NCBI GenBank assembly: GCA_016794505.1
Contig: JAEUJZ010000171.1
Coordinates: 1-64,000, forward strand
DNA: 64,000 nucleotides
Reading direction: 5' to 3'
DNA from: Myxococcales bacterium
GTDB taxonomy: Bacteria; Myxococcota_A; Polyangia; Palsa-1104; JAEUJZ01
The notes beneath the pieces are model-generated. The model made no database searches, was not told the DNA's origin, and saw only the letters and a program-made list of their open reading frames with translations. The translations under genes were made by a program, and so were the position numbers. This document shows positions 26,509-34,152 of the stretch, piece by piece (position 1 is the stretch's first letter; each line of letters starts with the position of its first letter).

Positions 26509-28833
26509 ATGACGCAATCGATCGATCCGCTCCACCGCGCCTTGCTCCATCTAGAACAGATCGCTGCGCTGCATCCCAGCGATGCTGCGACCCGCGCGCT
26601 GACTGAACAGGTCAGATGCGAGATCGCTGCGTGCATCGATCAGGTTGAGCCCGGCGAGCGCGAGCGCGAGCGCTTGATCGAACAGATCGAGAGCGCCTGC
26701 CTAGCGATCGCTCGGACTGAGTTTCGCAGCGCAGTGATTGATGTTCACGGCGAGTCCGCATTGGACGCCATCGCGACAGCCGTGACCATGCTCGGCGAGG
26801 AGCTGTCGGCGGCACAAGCCATTCGCGATCGCGCCGATGAGAACGAGCGCGCACGCTCCGCGGCCGAAGCGGCGTCGCGCGCCAAGGGCGAGTTTCTCGC
26901 CACAATGAGCCATGAGATTCGCACTCCGCTCAACGCGGTGATCGGGTATTCCACGCTGCTGCTCGATACATCGTTGTCCGTGCCACAGCTTGAATATGTG
27001 CAAGCGGTGCGCACGGCTGCGGATGGTCTGCTGGGCCAGCTCAATGTCCTTTTGGATCTGTCGAAGATCGAAGCAGACAAGCTTGAGCTTGAGCACGTGT
27101 CCACCGACCTACGTATGGCCATGGAAGACACGCTGGAAATTCTGACGGAGTCCGCGCGCAAAAAGAAGCTGCTGCTGACCTGCGTGCTTGAACCCGGCTG
27201 CCCCTCGTGCATCCGCACCGATCCCGGACGCCTGCGGCAAGTGCTCCTGAATCTGGTCGGCAATGCAGTGAAGTTTTCAGAGCGAGGCGAGATCGTCGTG
27301 CGCGCCGCGTGGCAGACGAGCGAGACCGATGACTGGGTTCGCGTTGAAGTGACCGACACCGGGCCTGGCATTGATCCCAAGGATCAGCACAAGCTGTTCC
27401 TGCCGTTCTCGCAGATCGACGCGAGCATGGCTCGCAAGCATGGTGGGTCGGGTCTGGGTCTTTATCTTTGCCAGAAGCTGGTGTCTGCGCTGGGTGGCCA
27501 GACGGGAGTCAATAGCCACGTCGGAATTGGATCGACATTCTGGTTCACGCTGCCCGGCGATCGCTGCCAGCCGACCGCAACGGAAGAGTCGGTCTTACCC
27601 GCATGGACCCACGGTCGCCACGTGATGTTGATCGAGCCGCACAGCAACACGCAGCAGCAGATCGTGCCGCTTCTAGAGCAGCTGGGCTTGGTCCCAGTTC
27701 TGTGCGGCAGCGCCGCGGCGGTGCAGGCAGTGCTGCGCGAGCAGCCCGTGCGCGTGCCGATTGCTGTCCTTTTGTCCAACCTGCTTCCCGATGCCAATAG
27801 CGATGAGCTGGCCAATGCGCTGAGCCGGCAACCACAGCTGATGTCACCGCGGATTGTGCGCCTGCTTTCTCCAACGGACACGGTCAGTGAGACGAGCGCC
27901 TTAGCCGAGGTTTACAGTGCTCAGCTGGTCAAGCCGATTCGCGCGCGGCGACTGATCCGCGTCTTGCAAGACGTGCTGGGACAGGCGTCGGCGGCCAGCA
28001 CGTCGCCGAGCAAGGCCAGCCGCGTGAGCGGTGTGTTGCCGATTCCCAGCAGCTCACCTCCGCGGATCTTGGTGGCGGAAGACAACCCCGCCAACCAACG
28101 CTTGACCGAGCTCATGCTGCAGCGGATGGGCTGCCGCATGGACCTCGTGGCCGATGGCTATGAAGCGCTGGGCGCGGCCGCGGGCTTTCGCTACGACCTG
28201 ATCTTGATGGACGTGCAGATGCCGCGCATGGATGGCACCGAGGCGGCGCGGCGCATTCGTCAGCTTCCTCCTCCGCATGGCAGCGTGCCGATCGTGGCGT
28301 TGACGGCGAATGCCTTTGCGTCGGATCGCGACAACAGCCTGGGCGCAGGAATGGATGACTTTCTCGCCAAGCCCCTTACGTTCGAAGCGCTGCGCGCCGC
28401 CTTGCTGAAGTGGCTGCCGCGCCATTTTCCCGCGGCTACGCCGTGGTCGGCCGAGGGCGGAAACAGCCCCGCTTCGTCGACGGCGCCGGATGAATCGACG
28501 ATTGTCGCCGATGTCGCAGCGATTCGGCGCACGATGGAAGAGATGGCCACGCTGCTGGATGCGGCGTCGGCACAGAAGTTCATTGAGCTCATCCGCAAGG
28601 ACTGGCCCAAGACGCTGCAGCAGGCGGAAGCGCATCTGCGTGGTGGCGAGTGGGATGGCCTCAGCCGGCGAGCGCACTATCTGGCGGGTAGTGCGCTGCA
28701 GATGGGCGCTTCGGGGATCGCCCGCAAATGCAAAGAGCTGGAGGCCATCGCCAATCGCCAAGAGCGACAAGGCGCTGCAACACTGCTTACCGGACTTAGC
28801 GCGCATGTGCCAGCGGTATTGTCTAAATTATAA
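26509..28833 (+). CDS. Hybrid histidine kinase with receiver and HPt domains
   Basis: A 774-aa soluble multistep phosphorelay protein. The N-terminus (1-115) is helical and unassigned, without transmembrane segments. HisKA follows with His135 in MSHEIRTPLNAV, then HATPase (about 240-360; NLVGNAVKFSE, VTDTGPGID, GGSGLGLYLCQKL). A degenerate receiver-like domain (about 378-500) precedes a true receiver (about 525-645; Asp in ILMDVQMPRMDG, Lys in AKPLTFEAL). The C-terminal HPt domain has RRAHYLAGSALQMGA. Every relay residue is in one chain, so the output is probably one of the separate receiver proteins in the element. It starts 8 nt after the DUF7793-like gene. Confidence 0.9.
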   Translation: MTQSIDPLHRALLHLEQIAALHPSDAATRALTEQVRCEIAACIDQVEPGERERERLIEQIESACLAIARTEFRSAVIDVHGESALDAIATAVTMLGEELSAAQAIRDRADENERARSAAEAASRAKGEFLATMSHEIRTPLNAVIGYSTLLLDTSLSVPQLEYVQAVRTAADGLLGQLNVLLDLSKIEADKLELEHVSTDLRMAMEDTLEILTESARKKKLLLTCVLEPGCPSCIRTDPGRLRQVLLNLVGNAVKFSERGEIVVRAAWQTSETDDWVRVEVTDTGPGIDPKDQHKLFLPFSQIDASMARKHGGSGLGLYLCQKLVSALGGQTGVNSHVGIGSTFWFTLPGDRCQPTATEESVLPAWTHGRHVMLIEPHSNTQQQIVPLLEQLGLVPVLCGSAAAVQAVLREQPVRVPIAVLLSNLLPDANSDELANALSRQPQLMSPRIVRLLSPTDTVSETSALAEVYSAQLVKPIRARRLIRVLQDVLGQASAASTSPSKASRVSGVLPIPSSSPPRILVAEDNPANQRLTELMLQRMGCRMDLVADGYEALGAAAGFRYDLILMDVQMPRMDGTEAARRIRQLPPPHGSVPIVALTANAFASDRDNSLGAGMDDFLAKPLTFEALRAALLKWLPRHFPAATPWSAEGGNSPASSTAPDESTIVADVAAIRRTMEEMATLLDAASAQKFIELIRKDWPKTLQQAEAHLRGGEWDGLSRRAHYLAGSALQMGASGIARKCKELEAIANRQERQGAATLLTGLSAHVPAVLSKL

Positions 28834-29612
28834 TTAATTAACATAATCTGCGGCCGATAAATTGTGATTCAATTATTTATTTTATAATGTAGATATCTGA
28901 ACTCGCCGAAACAGGAACACGGGAACCCATGCGGAACGCTCGATTCTGGCTTCCTGTGCGCACCTGTATTCGTGAAGATCGCCGCCCCGGCAGCGAAGCA
29001 GGCCAGAACGCCGCGAAAACGCCCCGCTGTCTGCCATCCAGCGCAGGCGAAATTCACCGATACGCCTCGGCAAGCGACCTGCGAGCCCGGCCATCGGATC
29101 AAGGAATTTCTTTTTCTCGGCGAGAGGACTTAATCGGCGCGGCGTAAGATCGGCTTTTTCTGGTGTGTGGGCGCGCACAGGAGTCTGGTTTCTGGAGCCG
29201 GATTCCGGTGTCTGTAGGCGCGCTGCGCTGGCGGGCAGGGTCGCCGTCTTGCCGCAGGGCAACTTCATTCGCGGTGCTGAGGACACATCGACTCAGCGGG
29301 CAACCCGCAGCAAGCCATTCGCTTATGTGGATAACACCACAGTGACTATCGTGAAGCCAGCGAGGTATCCGTTTCGGTCCGCTTCTGCAATTGAGTAGCT
29401 GCCCAGAATGGATCTGGCGCCGCGGTGGCCGCTTGGGTTGGCCCAAGCAGTGGTGCCGAGGCATGCGCGCGAAGTCTGAGTCCGAGCAATTCCTGCTGAG
29501 GCCGCGTGTGTTGCCGGAAGATGTTATCGGGTCAGCACGTATACCACTGCATCTAAGGGCCACCCGCTTTTCGGCGGCCAGATCGGAGTACTGACTTGCC
29601 CCTGAGATTGCC

Positions 29613-29711
29613 GTGATATCGCCTGCGCGATGGCGTGATATTGCCGCAATATCACCCTGGGCGACGGCGTGATATCACCGCGCCATGGTCAGCAGGACCG
29701 CGTGATATCAC
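29613..29711. repeat. Five phased palindromes of GTGATATCAC type
   Basis: Copies lie at 29613-29622 (GTGATATCGC), 29635-29644 (GTGATATTGC), 29646-29655 (GCAATATCAC, inverted), 29669-29678 and 29702-29711 (both GTGATATCAC, a perfect palindrome). Start-to-start distances are 22, 11, 23 and 33 bp, close to whole helical turns. Copies 2 and 3 together make a 21-bp perfect inverted repeat. This suggests a cooperative operator array or a partition-like site. Confidence 0.65.
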
Positions 29712-29804
29712 CGCGGCGTTTAGGGATCCGCGGGATTGATGTGTGAGGCGTGCTAGTGCGCCAAACTCGCACGCGGAGATCGCGCGGATGCGCAGGGACC
29801 GCGA

Positions 29805-29828
29805 GTTGACGCCAGCGCTGACGTCAAC
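29805..29828. promoter_or_regulatory. 24-bp near-perfect palindrome
   Basis: The arms GTTGACG..CAGC and GCTG..CGTCAAC pair at all but one symmetric position pair. The sequence contains TGACGTCA at 29819-29826, close to the GGACGTC repeats further right. It lies between the phased array and the hemopexin-type gene and is a candidate operator. Confidence 0.4.
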
Positions 29829-30176
29829 CCTGGCGCCACCCCTGGCACCACGAAGTGCGGTGTTCTTTCATACAGGGCACGGGGCTTTCTTGGCACGTGT
29901 GTGCCTTATGGCATTCCTCGGCAAGCGCCGATCATGCTGGCTCATGCCATCGCTTTCACTTGTAGGTGTGGCGACGGGCGGAGGCGCGCGGGTCAAGGAA
30001 GCGCATACTCGATCCGAACGTGTTCCACGCACATCGCAGGCACCAACTACTTCACCAAGAAAACCGACTGATTGGCTTCGCGCCGACGAACTGCTCCGCG
30101 ACTTTGGGCCGGCTCTTCCGTCATGCTGGCAGCACAGAAATACGCACCGCTACCGGTGCTGTGGACAGGGAGAAAT

Positions 30177-31217
30177 ATGGCTAATTTTCAAGATGGAATC
30201 GATGCCTGCGTTATTTGGCCCAACGGCAAGGTCTACTTCTTCAAAGAGAACGCCTACCTCCGTTTTGACATCGCCGCGGACCGGGTCGATCAGAACCCGC
30301 GGATGATCATCGATGGGTGGTCTGGGTGGCCGGCGAGCTGGGCAGACGGCATCCAGGGGGCGATCGTCGCGAGCCCACAGCGAGCCTACTTCTTTCGAGG
30401 AAGCGAATATTTGCGCTACGACATCGCAGCAGACCGGGTCGATCAGCTGCCGCGGCCAATTGCTGGGTACTGGCCGGGCTGGCCGGCCGACTGGAAGGAT
30501 GGCATCGACGGGTGCGTAAACTGGGGCAACGGCATCGTCTACTTTTTCAAAGGTGCAAACTTCATCCGCTATGATCTGAATTTGGATCGGGTGACTCGAG
30601 ATCCGACTCCGATCGCCTCGGCCTGGGGGAACTGGCCGTTCCCTTGGAATGCGCGCATGAACGGCGGCGGCGTCTGGCCCACCGGCACGGCATACCTGTT
30701 CTCGGGTCCTCAGTACATCCGCTACAGCGTCGCGGCCGATGCAGCCCAGGGCGCTCCAGCCTCCATCGTGCAGAATTGGGCTTACTGGCCCGGGTGGGTG
30801 CCCCCCCCTCCGGTGTTGGTGCTGAGTGCGGGGACGTACACCATCAAGGCCAAGTCCAGCGGCAAGTACCTGGGCCGCGACATAGCGTCCTATGCCGCAA
30901 ACCGCGCGTCTCCCGGTGACTCGGAGAAGTTCACTCTAAAGGGGAACATCGGCCACATCATCGACCACCTTGGCGCCTACCTGAAGGGTGAGGTGCCGAC
31001 GATCTTCGCTCCCACCGTGATCCCGGGGAATCTCTGGCCCTCGCCGACCGGAGAGGATGGCACCAAGACTCAGTTTAGCTTTCTTGCCCTCGGCGGGAAC
31101 GAGTTCGCTATCCAATGCAAAGGTTGGTGCATCACCGCCGATCCGCAGGGCTTGGTGTCCATCTACACGGGGATCTACAAGGACTGGGAGACCTTCATCC
31201 TGACCAAGGTCAGTTGA
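30177..31217 (+). CDS. Hemopexin-repeat protein with C-terminal beta-trefoil-like domain
   Basis: A 346-aa protein; ATG 30177 follows GGGAG. Four hemopexin blades of ~50 residues (DGIDACVIWPNGKVYFFKEN, IQGAIVASPQRAYFFRGSEY, DGIDGCVNWGNGIVYFFKGA, and NGGGVWPTGTAYLFSG, each with YxRYDIAADRV-like endings) fill residues 1-225. A fascin/ricin-like domain (GTYTIKAKSSGKYLGRD to WETFILTKVS) follows. No signal peptide is visible. The hemopexin part resembles photopexins of Photorhabdus. A binding, lectin-like or toxin-accessory role is plausible; the host target is unknown. Confidence 0.7.
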   Translation: MANFQDGIDACVIWPNGKVYFFKENAYLRFDIAADRVDQNPRMIIDGWSGWPASWADGIQGAIVASPQRAYFFRGSEYLRYDIAADRVDQLPRPIAGYWPGWPADWKDGIDGCVNWGNGIVYFFKGANFIRYDLNLDRVTRDPTPIASAWGNWPFPWNARMNGGGVWPTGTAYLFSGPQYIRYSVAADAAQGAPASIVQNWAYWPGWVPPPPVLVLSAGTYTIKAKSSGKYLGRDIASYAANRASPGDSEKFTLKGNIGHIIDHLGAYLKGEVPTIFAPTVIPGNLWPSPTGEDGTKTQFSFLALGGNEFAIQCKGWCITADPQGLVSIYTGIYKDWETFILTKVS

Positions 31218-31284
31218 GCCAGAGACATCCCGCAGAGCCCACCGTTCCAAACTCCATTGATGCGCCGGCCACCGCGCAATTCCT

Positions 31285-31434
31285 GGACGTCAACATATGG
31301 CCGTCCATTGGACGTCAACGGGGACGTCCACCGGACGTCCGCGCTCACCTCGTCGCTGGTCCTGCAAGCCGGTCAAGACAGCAACGGTGCTGCACGGGTT
31401 CTGACTTCACCTTCTGGACGTCAGATGGACGTCC
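31285..31434. repeat. Six GGACGTC repeats upstream of the HNH gene
   Basis: GGACGTCA/C (palindromic core GACGTC) begins at 31285, 31310, 31322, 31333, 31416 and 31427. Three copies are spaced 11-12 bp and the last pair 11 bp, again near one helical turn. The cluster lies between the hemopexin-type gene and the HNH nuclease. It is likely a multi-site operator, or a target of the nuclease or recombinase. Confidence 0.55.
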
Positions 31435-31485
31435 AAGATCCACCCGAGCTGGCCGCGATTACCACTACGCGCAGCCGGAGTAGAC

Positions 31486-31854
31486 GTGGCTAGACTGGGT
31501 AGCCATCGGCGAAGGCATGGACGGCAAGTGAACCGCTGGAAGATTCCCGAAGCGCTGGAACGCGAGGTGCTCGCAAGAGACACCCAATGCGTCTACTGCG
31601 GGGTCGCATTCGTCCCGGTCAGCGCACTACGTCGGCACCGACCTTCGTGGGAACACATCGTCAACGGTGAGAAGATCGTGACGCGCGAAAACATCGCGAG
31701 GTGCTGCATCTCCTGCAATGCCAGCAAGAGCATGAAGCTGCTCTCTGATTGGCTGGAGTCGGGCTACTGCAAGAGGCGAGGCATCACAAAAGAGACCGTG
31801 GCCCTTGTGGTGAAGAGGGCCCTTGTGTCGCCTCCCACGAGGAGGCCATCGTAG
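31486..31854 (+). CDS. HNH endonuclease
   Basis: A 122-aa protein from GTG 31486, or 108 aa from GTG 31528 (VNRWKIPEALE). The HNH fold is visible: CVYCG and CCISCNASK form the structural zinc knuckle, and the catalytic His is in SWEHIVNGEKI with Asn in RENIARCC. The order C..C-x-H-N-x-C..C matches compact HNH nucleases linked to restriction or mobile elements. It is cargo of element 2 and stands alone without a methylase. Confidence 0.75.
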   Translation: MARLGSHRRRHGRQVNRWKIPEALEREVLARDTQCVYCGVAFVPVSALRRHRPSWEHIVNGEKIVTRENIARCCISCNASKSMKLLSDWLESGYCKRRGITKETVALVVKRALVSPPTRRPS

Positions 31855-31879
31855 CTGGAATGCTAGCGGGCGGCGGTGG

Positions 31880-32257
31880 TCAAGCTGAGTGGATTGCCTT
31901 GAGCGGGGCGGATGCGTTGCACGAGAGTGCTGCCTGCGCCGCTTGAGCACTTGGGTAGTCGTGCCAGCGGACAGCAGGCTGCATCAGGCTGACCTCGGCT
32001 AGCGAGAACGGTTTGGCCCGGTTGTCGGGATGCACCCACCGCACGATGCACAGCAGCAGGTCTCCCTGCCGGTGCAGACTGACCAGATTCCACAGCCCGC
32101 CGCGAGTTCTCGTTGCCCGACACAGGAAGTCATGTGCCTGCCGCTCTGCCGGTTTGCTGAGGTCCAACACGGCCAGCGGTGGCAAGGTTGGGGCCTGACG
32201 ACGACGGGGTGAACGACGACGACGAGACGTAGTCGCATCAACAGAACGAAAGCACAT
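31880..32257 (-). CDS. Small protein of unknown function
   Basis: A 125-aa frame with a strong ribosome site (AGGAGGAG just before ATG 32257), which supports real translation. The N-terminus is very basic (SRRRRSPRRRQ). The middle reads AHDFLCRATRTRGGLWNLVSLHRQGDLLLCIVRWVHPDNRAKPFSLAEVSL. No family was recognised. The 5' leader contains a perfect 11-bp hairpin (32273-32312). It lies between the HNH gene and the double-XRE regulator and could be an accessory DNA-binding protein of the element. Confidence 0.5.
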   Translation of the reverse strand: MCFRSVDATTSRRRRSPRRRQAPTLPPLAVLDLSKPAERQAHDFLCRATRTRGGLWNLVSLHRQGDLLLCIVRWVHPDNRAKPFSLAEVSLMQPAVRWHDYPSAQAAQAALSCNASAPLKAIHSA

Positions 32258-32272
32258 AGACTCCTCCTGTTT

Positions 32273-32312
32273 CGCGTCGGACCCTTACTGTCCAAGGTGC
32301 AGGTCCGACGCG
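32273..32312. other. Stem-loop in leader of the small unknown gene
   Basis: CGCGTCGGACC (32273-32283) pairs perfectly with GGTCCGACGCG (32302-32312) around an 18-nt loop. It sits 16 nt upstream of the start codon at 32257 in the minus transcript, just outside the ribosome site. Confidence 0.45.
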
Positions 32313-32316
32313 GGCG

Positions 32317-33006
32317 ATGGGCTCCCGGTTCGCGCCGGGGGCCTTTTTGTTGTTGGGCTTGGTTGCGCCCAGTCGCGGTGTACACAAGTTCTGGAAATCA
32401 GTGAATAATAAAGCGACGTTCACTCGTGATTTTTGTCGATGTAGTCAGGGATGGGCGGACTTGGTAGCGAGTCTTGTGGTCCGTGGCCGTCGAAACCCTC
32501 TGCACACTGGCTTTGCGCTCAGGCTCACTCGCGCCCGAGAGGCCGCCGATCTGAGCGGCGCGGCAGTGTCGGTGGCGGTCGGCATGCACCGGGCCACCGC
32601 GTCGGGACTCGAAGGCGGCGGACGCGTTCCGCGTGTTGATACCGTCGAGAAGCTGGCGGCGGTCCTGGGCATCTCGCCCTGTGCGCTGGCCTATGGCGTA
32701 GAGCTGCCAAGGCTGCAAGCGCAGTCGGGGGGGCGCTCTTCCTCGCTGGCACAGCGTCTGTCTTCGATTCGAGAGGAGCGCGGACTGTCGCGGCTGGAGT
32801 TGGGGCGATTGTCGGGCACGTCGCACACGTTCGTGCGGATGACCGAGACCGGAACCACGGTCCCCAACATCGCGAATGTGGAGCAGCTTGCGAAGGCGCT
32901 GAATGTCTCGGTGTGCTGGCTGGCCTTTGGGATTGGTCAGGCGGAGCTGCCGGCGGGGCGTCGGGTGCGGTCGGATACGCCGCCTGCGCCCGACCCGCAT
33001 GAGTAG
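32317..33006 (+). CDS. Double-XRE transcriptional regulator of element 2
   Basis: The open frame is 229 aa from 32317, but the first ~50 codons overlap a terminator and are probably not translated; TTG 32461 or GTG 32476 fits better. Two tandem XRE helix-turn-helix domains follow: LRLTRAREAADLSGAAVSVA to CALAYGVEL, and LAQRLSSIREERGLSRLELG to VCWLAFGIGQ. It ends 3 bp before the end of the convergent recombinase. A decayed relative has the same place in element 1. The two HTH units in one chain suggest binding to paired operators, plausibly to control recombinase expression. Confidence 0.75.
   Translation: MGSRFAPGAFLLLGLVAPSRGVHKFWKSVNNKATFTRDFCRCSQGWADLVASLVVRGRRNPLHTGFALRLTRAREAADLSGAAVSVAVGMHRATASGLEGGGRVPRVDTVEKLAAVLGISPCALAYGVELPRLQAQSGGRSSSLAQRLSSIREERGLSRLELGRLSGTSHTFVRMTETGTTVPNIANVEQLAKALNVSVCWLAFGIGQAELPAGRRVRSDTPPAPDPHE
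32320..32349 (+). terminator. Rho-independent terminator
   Basis: GGCTCCCGG (32320-32328) pairs with CCGGGGGCC (32335-32343) with one G-U pair in the + transcript, followed by TTTTTG. It would stop + strand transcripts before the XRE regulator gene. Confidence 0.55.
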
Positions 33007-33009
33007 TCG

Positions 33010-34116
33010 CTAGACGTCGGCTTCCTGCTGCGCCGATGCCAGCAGCGCATGCACCTGCGATGGATGCCACAGGCCGCCTTCTGGGGGGCGGAAGCCTTCG
33101 GTGGCCAGGCGGATGCCGATTTCGCGAAGCTGGATACCTTGAGCGCGATGTTCGGCGGCGCGGCGCGTGGTGGCTTCGCGGTCGCTGGTTGTAGCGGCTT
33201 GCAGAAGCTGGCTGACTTGCGCCGGGTGCCAGATGCCGCCGCGCAGCGGGGTCAGGCGCTCTTTGCGAAGCTGAACTCCGATGGCGTGGTAGCTCAGACC
33301 TTGGGCGCGCAACTCGGTCGCTCGCTCGGTCGCAGCGTCGGGGTCGTATCGCAGCGGCAGGCGCGGGCCGGGGCGCTTGGTGGGACGAGCGGTGTGCTTG
33401 CCGTTGTGCATCAGCGCGTTGCGGACACCGTTCAGTCGCCATGGCCCACCGCGTCGTGCCGGCACACCCTCGTCATTCAGTCGCTGGGTCACTTGGCTGA
33501 AGCTCAGGCCCTCGGTGCGCAGTGCGACCATTTTGGCGATGACTGCTTGCTCGCTCTCGATGGGCACCAGCACGCGACGTCCGTGCTCATCAAGCTGATC
33601 CCCTTGCGTGTAGCCGTAGTGGGCCGGCCCGAGGCGGATTCCCTGCGCCTTCATGTGCTGAAGGGCGTCGCGGGTTCTCTCAGAAATCATCTCGCGCTCA
33701 AACTGGCAGTAGTTGGCGAGGTTCATCAGGACCATGCGTCCGGCGGCGGGGTGCGTGTTGACCATGCTGCACAGCGACAGCAGGTGATTCTGTTCATCGC
33801 TGAACAATTCCTCGACGAGCGTGCAGACATCGCGCAGCGAACGAGACAGGCGATTCAGCTTCACGACGAGCGTGTTCGCCCGACCGCGGCGCAGCATCTG
33901 TAGCGCCGCTTGCAGCCCTGGCCGTTCAAGAGTGCTACCCGAATAACCTTCGTCAGCCTTTATGTCGATGAGCCTGATCACATTGAGCTTGCAATAGGCT
34001 CTTAGCCTATCGCGTTGTGCGTCTAAGCTCACCCCGTCGGTGGCTTGCTCCGGTGTGCTGACGCGAACGTATCCGATGGCGGTCTTGCTGGCATGTGGTG
34101 GCTGATGTGTGCGCAT
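33010..34116 (-). CDS. Serine site-specific recombinase, element 2
   Basis: A 368-aa protein with catalytic Ser20 in GYVRVSTPEQ, KLNRLSRSLRD and ERTRDALQHM. Three ~43-residue C-terminal repeats (RTEGLSFSQVTQRL, RAQGLSYHAIGVQL, RAQGIQLREIGIRL, the last two each followed by a GGxWHPxQV unit) replace the usual zinc-ribbon/coiled-coil region. It is full length and apparently intact. Its ATG is 26 bp from the right junction and has no clear Shine-Dalgarno sequence, so its promoter must extend across the junction into host DNA. It is predicted to have inserted element 2. Confidence 0.92.
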   Translation of the reverse strand: MRTHQPPHASKTAIGYVRVSTPEQATDGVSLDAQRDRLRAYCKLNVIRLIDIKADEGYSGSTLERPGLQAALQMLRRGRANTLVVKLNRLSRSLRDVCTLVEELFSDEQNHLLSLCSMVNTHPAAGRMVLMNLANYCQFEREMISERTRDALQHMKAQGIRLGPAHYGYTQGDQLDEHGRRVLVPIESEQAVIAKMVALRTEGLSFSQVTQRLNDEGVPARRGGPWRLNGVRNALMHNGKHTARPTKRPGPRLPLRYDPDAATERATELRAQGLSYHAIGVQLRKERLTPLRGGIWHPAQVSQLLQAATTSDREATTRRAAEHRAQGIQLREIGIRLATEGFRPPEGGLWHPSQVHALLASAQQEADV

Positions 34117-34134
34117 GTCGCGCTGAATATCGAG

Positions 34135-34152
34135 ATTTGAGGATCCTCAAAT
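34135..34152. other. 18-bp perfect palindrome at right hybrid attachment site
   Basis: ATTTGAGGATCCTCAAAT is a perfect palindrome whose centre is the AT step at 34143-34144. The left arm is element DNA and the right arm is host coding DNA (TCCTCAAAT reads into the LKW codons). It marks the predicted crossover. Confidence 0.65.

Larger units (their letters stand above)
28834..30176. other. 1.3-kb region without a confident gene, rich in palindromes
   Basis: No frame has convincing protein features. The first ~80 bp are very AT-rich. A + strand stretch at about 29240-29340 faintly resembles the start of an FGE domain (LPQGNFIRGAED, FAYVDNTTVTI) but is not open as a gene. The region contains five phased GTGATATCAC-type sites (29613-29711) and a 24-bp palindrome (29805-29828). 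Confidence 0.55.
22692..34142. mobile_element. Integrated element 2 (serine-recombinase/double-XRE type), 11.45 kb
   Basis: The element is defined by the split host gene: blade sequence stops at 22691 and resumes at 34146, and the trinucleotide ATC at the break (22689-22691 and 34143-34145) is shared. It carries its recombinase at the right end with the start codon 26 bp from the junction, the double-XRE regulator tail-to-tail with it, and cargo of signalling genes, a hemopexin/trefoil protein and an HNH nuclease. No terminal inverted repeats or transposase are present, as expected for serine recombination. Confidence 0.8.

Noticed and set aside
29613..29711. CRISPR array
   Set aside because: The repeats are 10-bp palindromes with short irregular gaps and no cas genes; a protein-binding array is more likely.
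32317..32475. N-terminal extension of the XRE regulator (MGSRFAPGAF...)
   Set aside because: The DNA encodes a hairpin with a T-run, and the extension has no counterpart in XRE proteins, so a downstream start is preferred.
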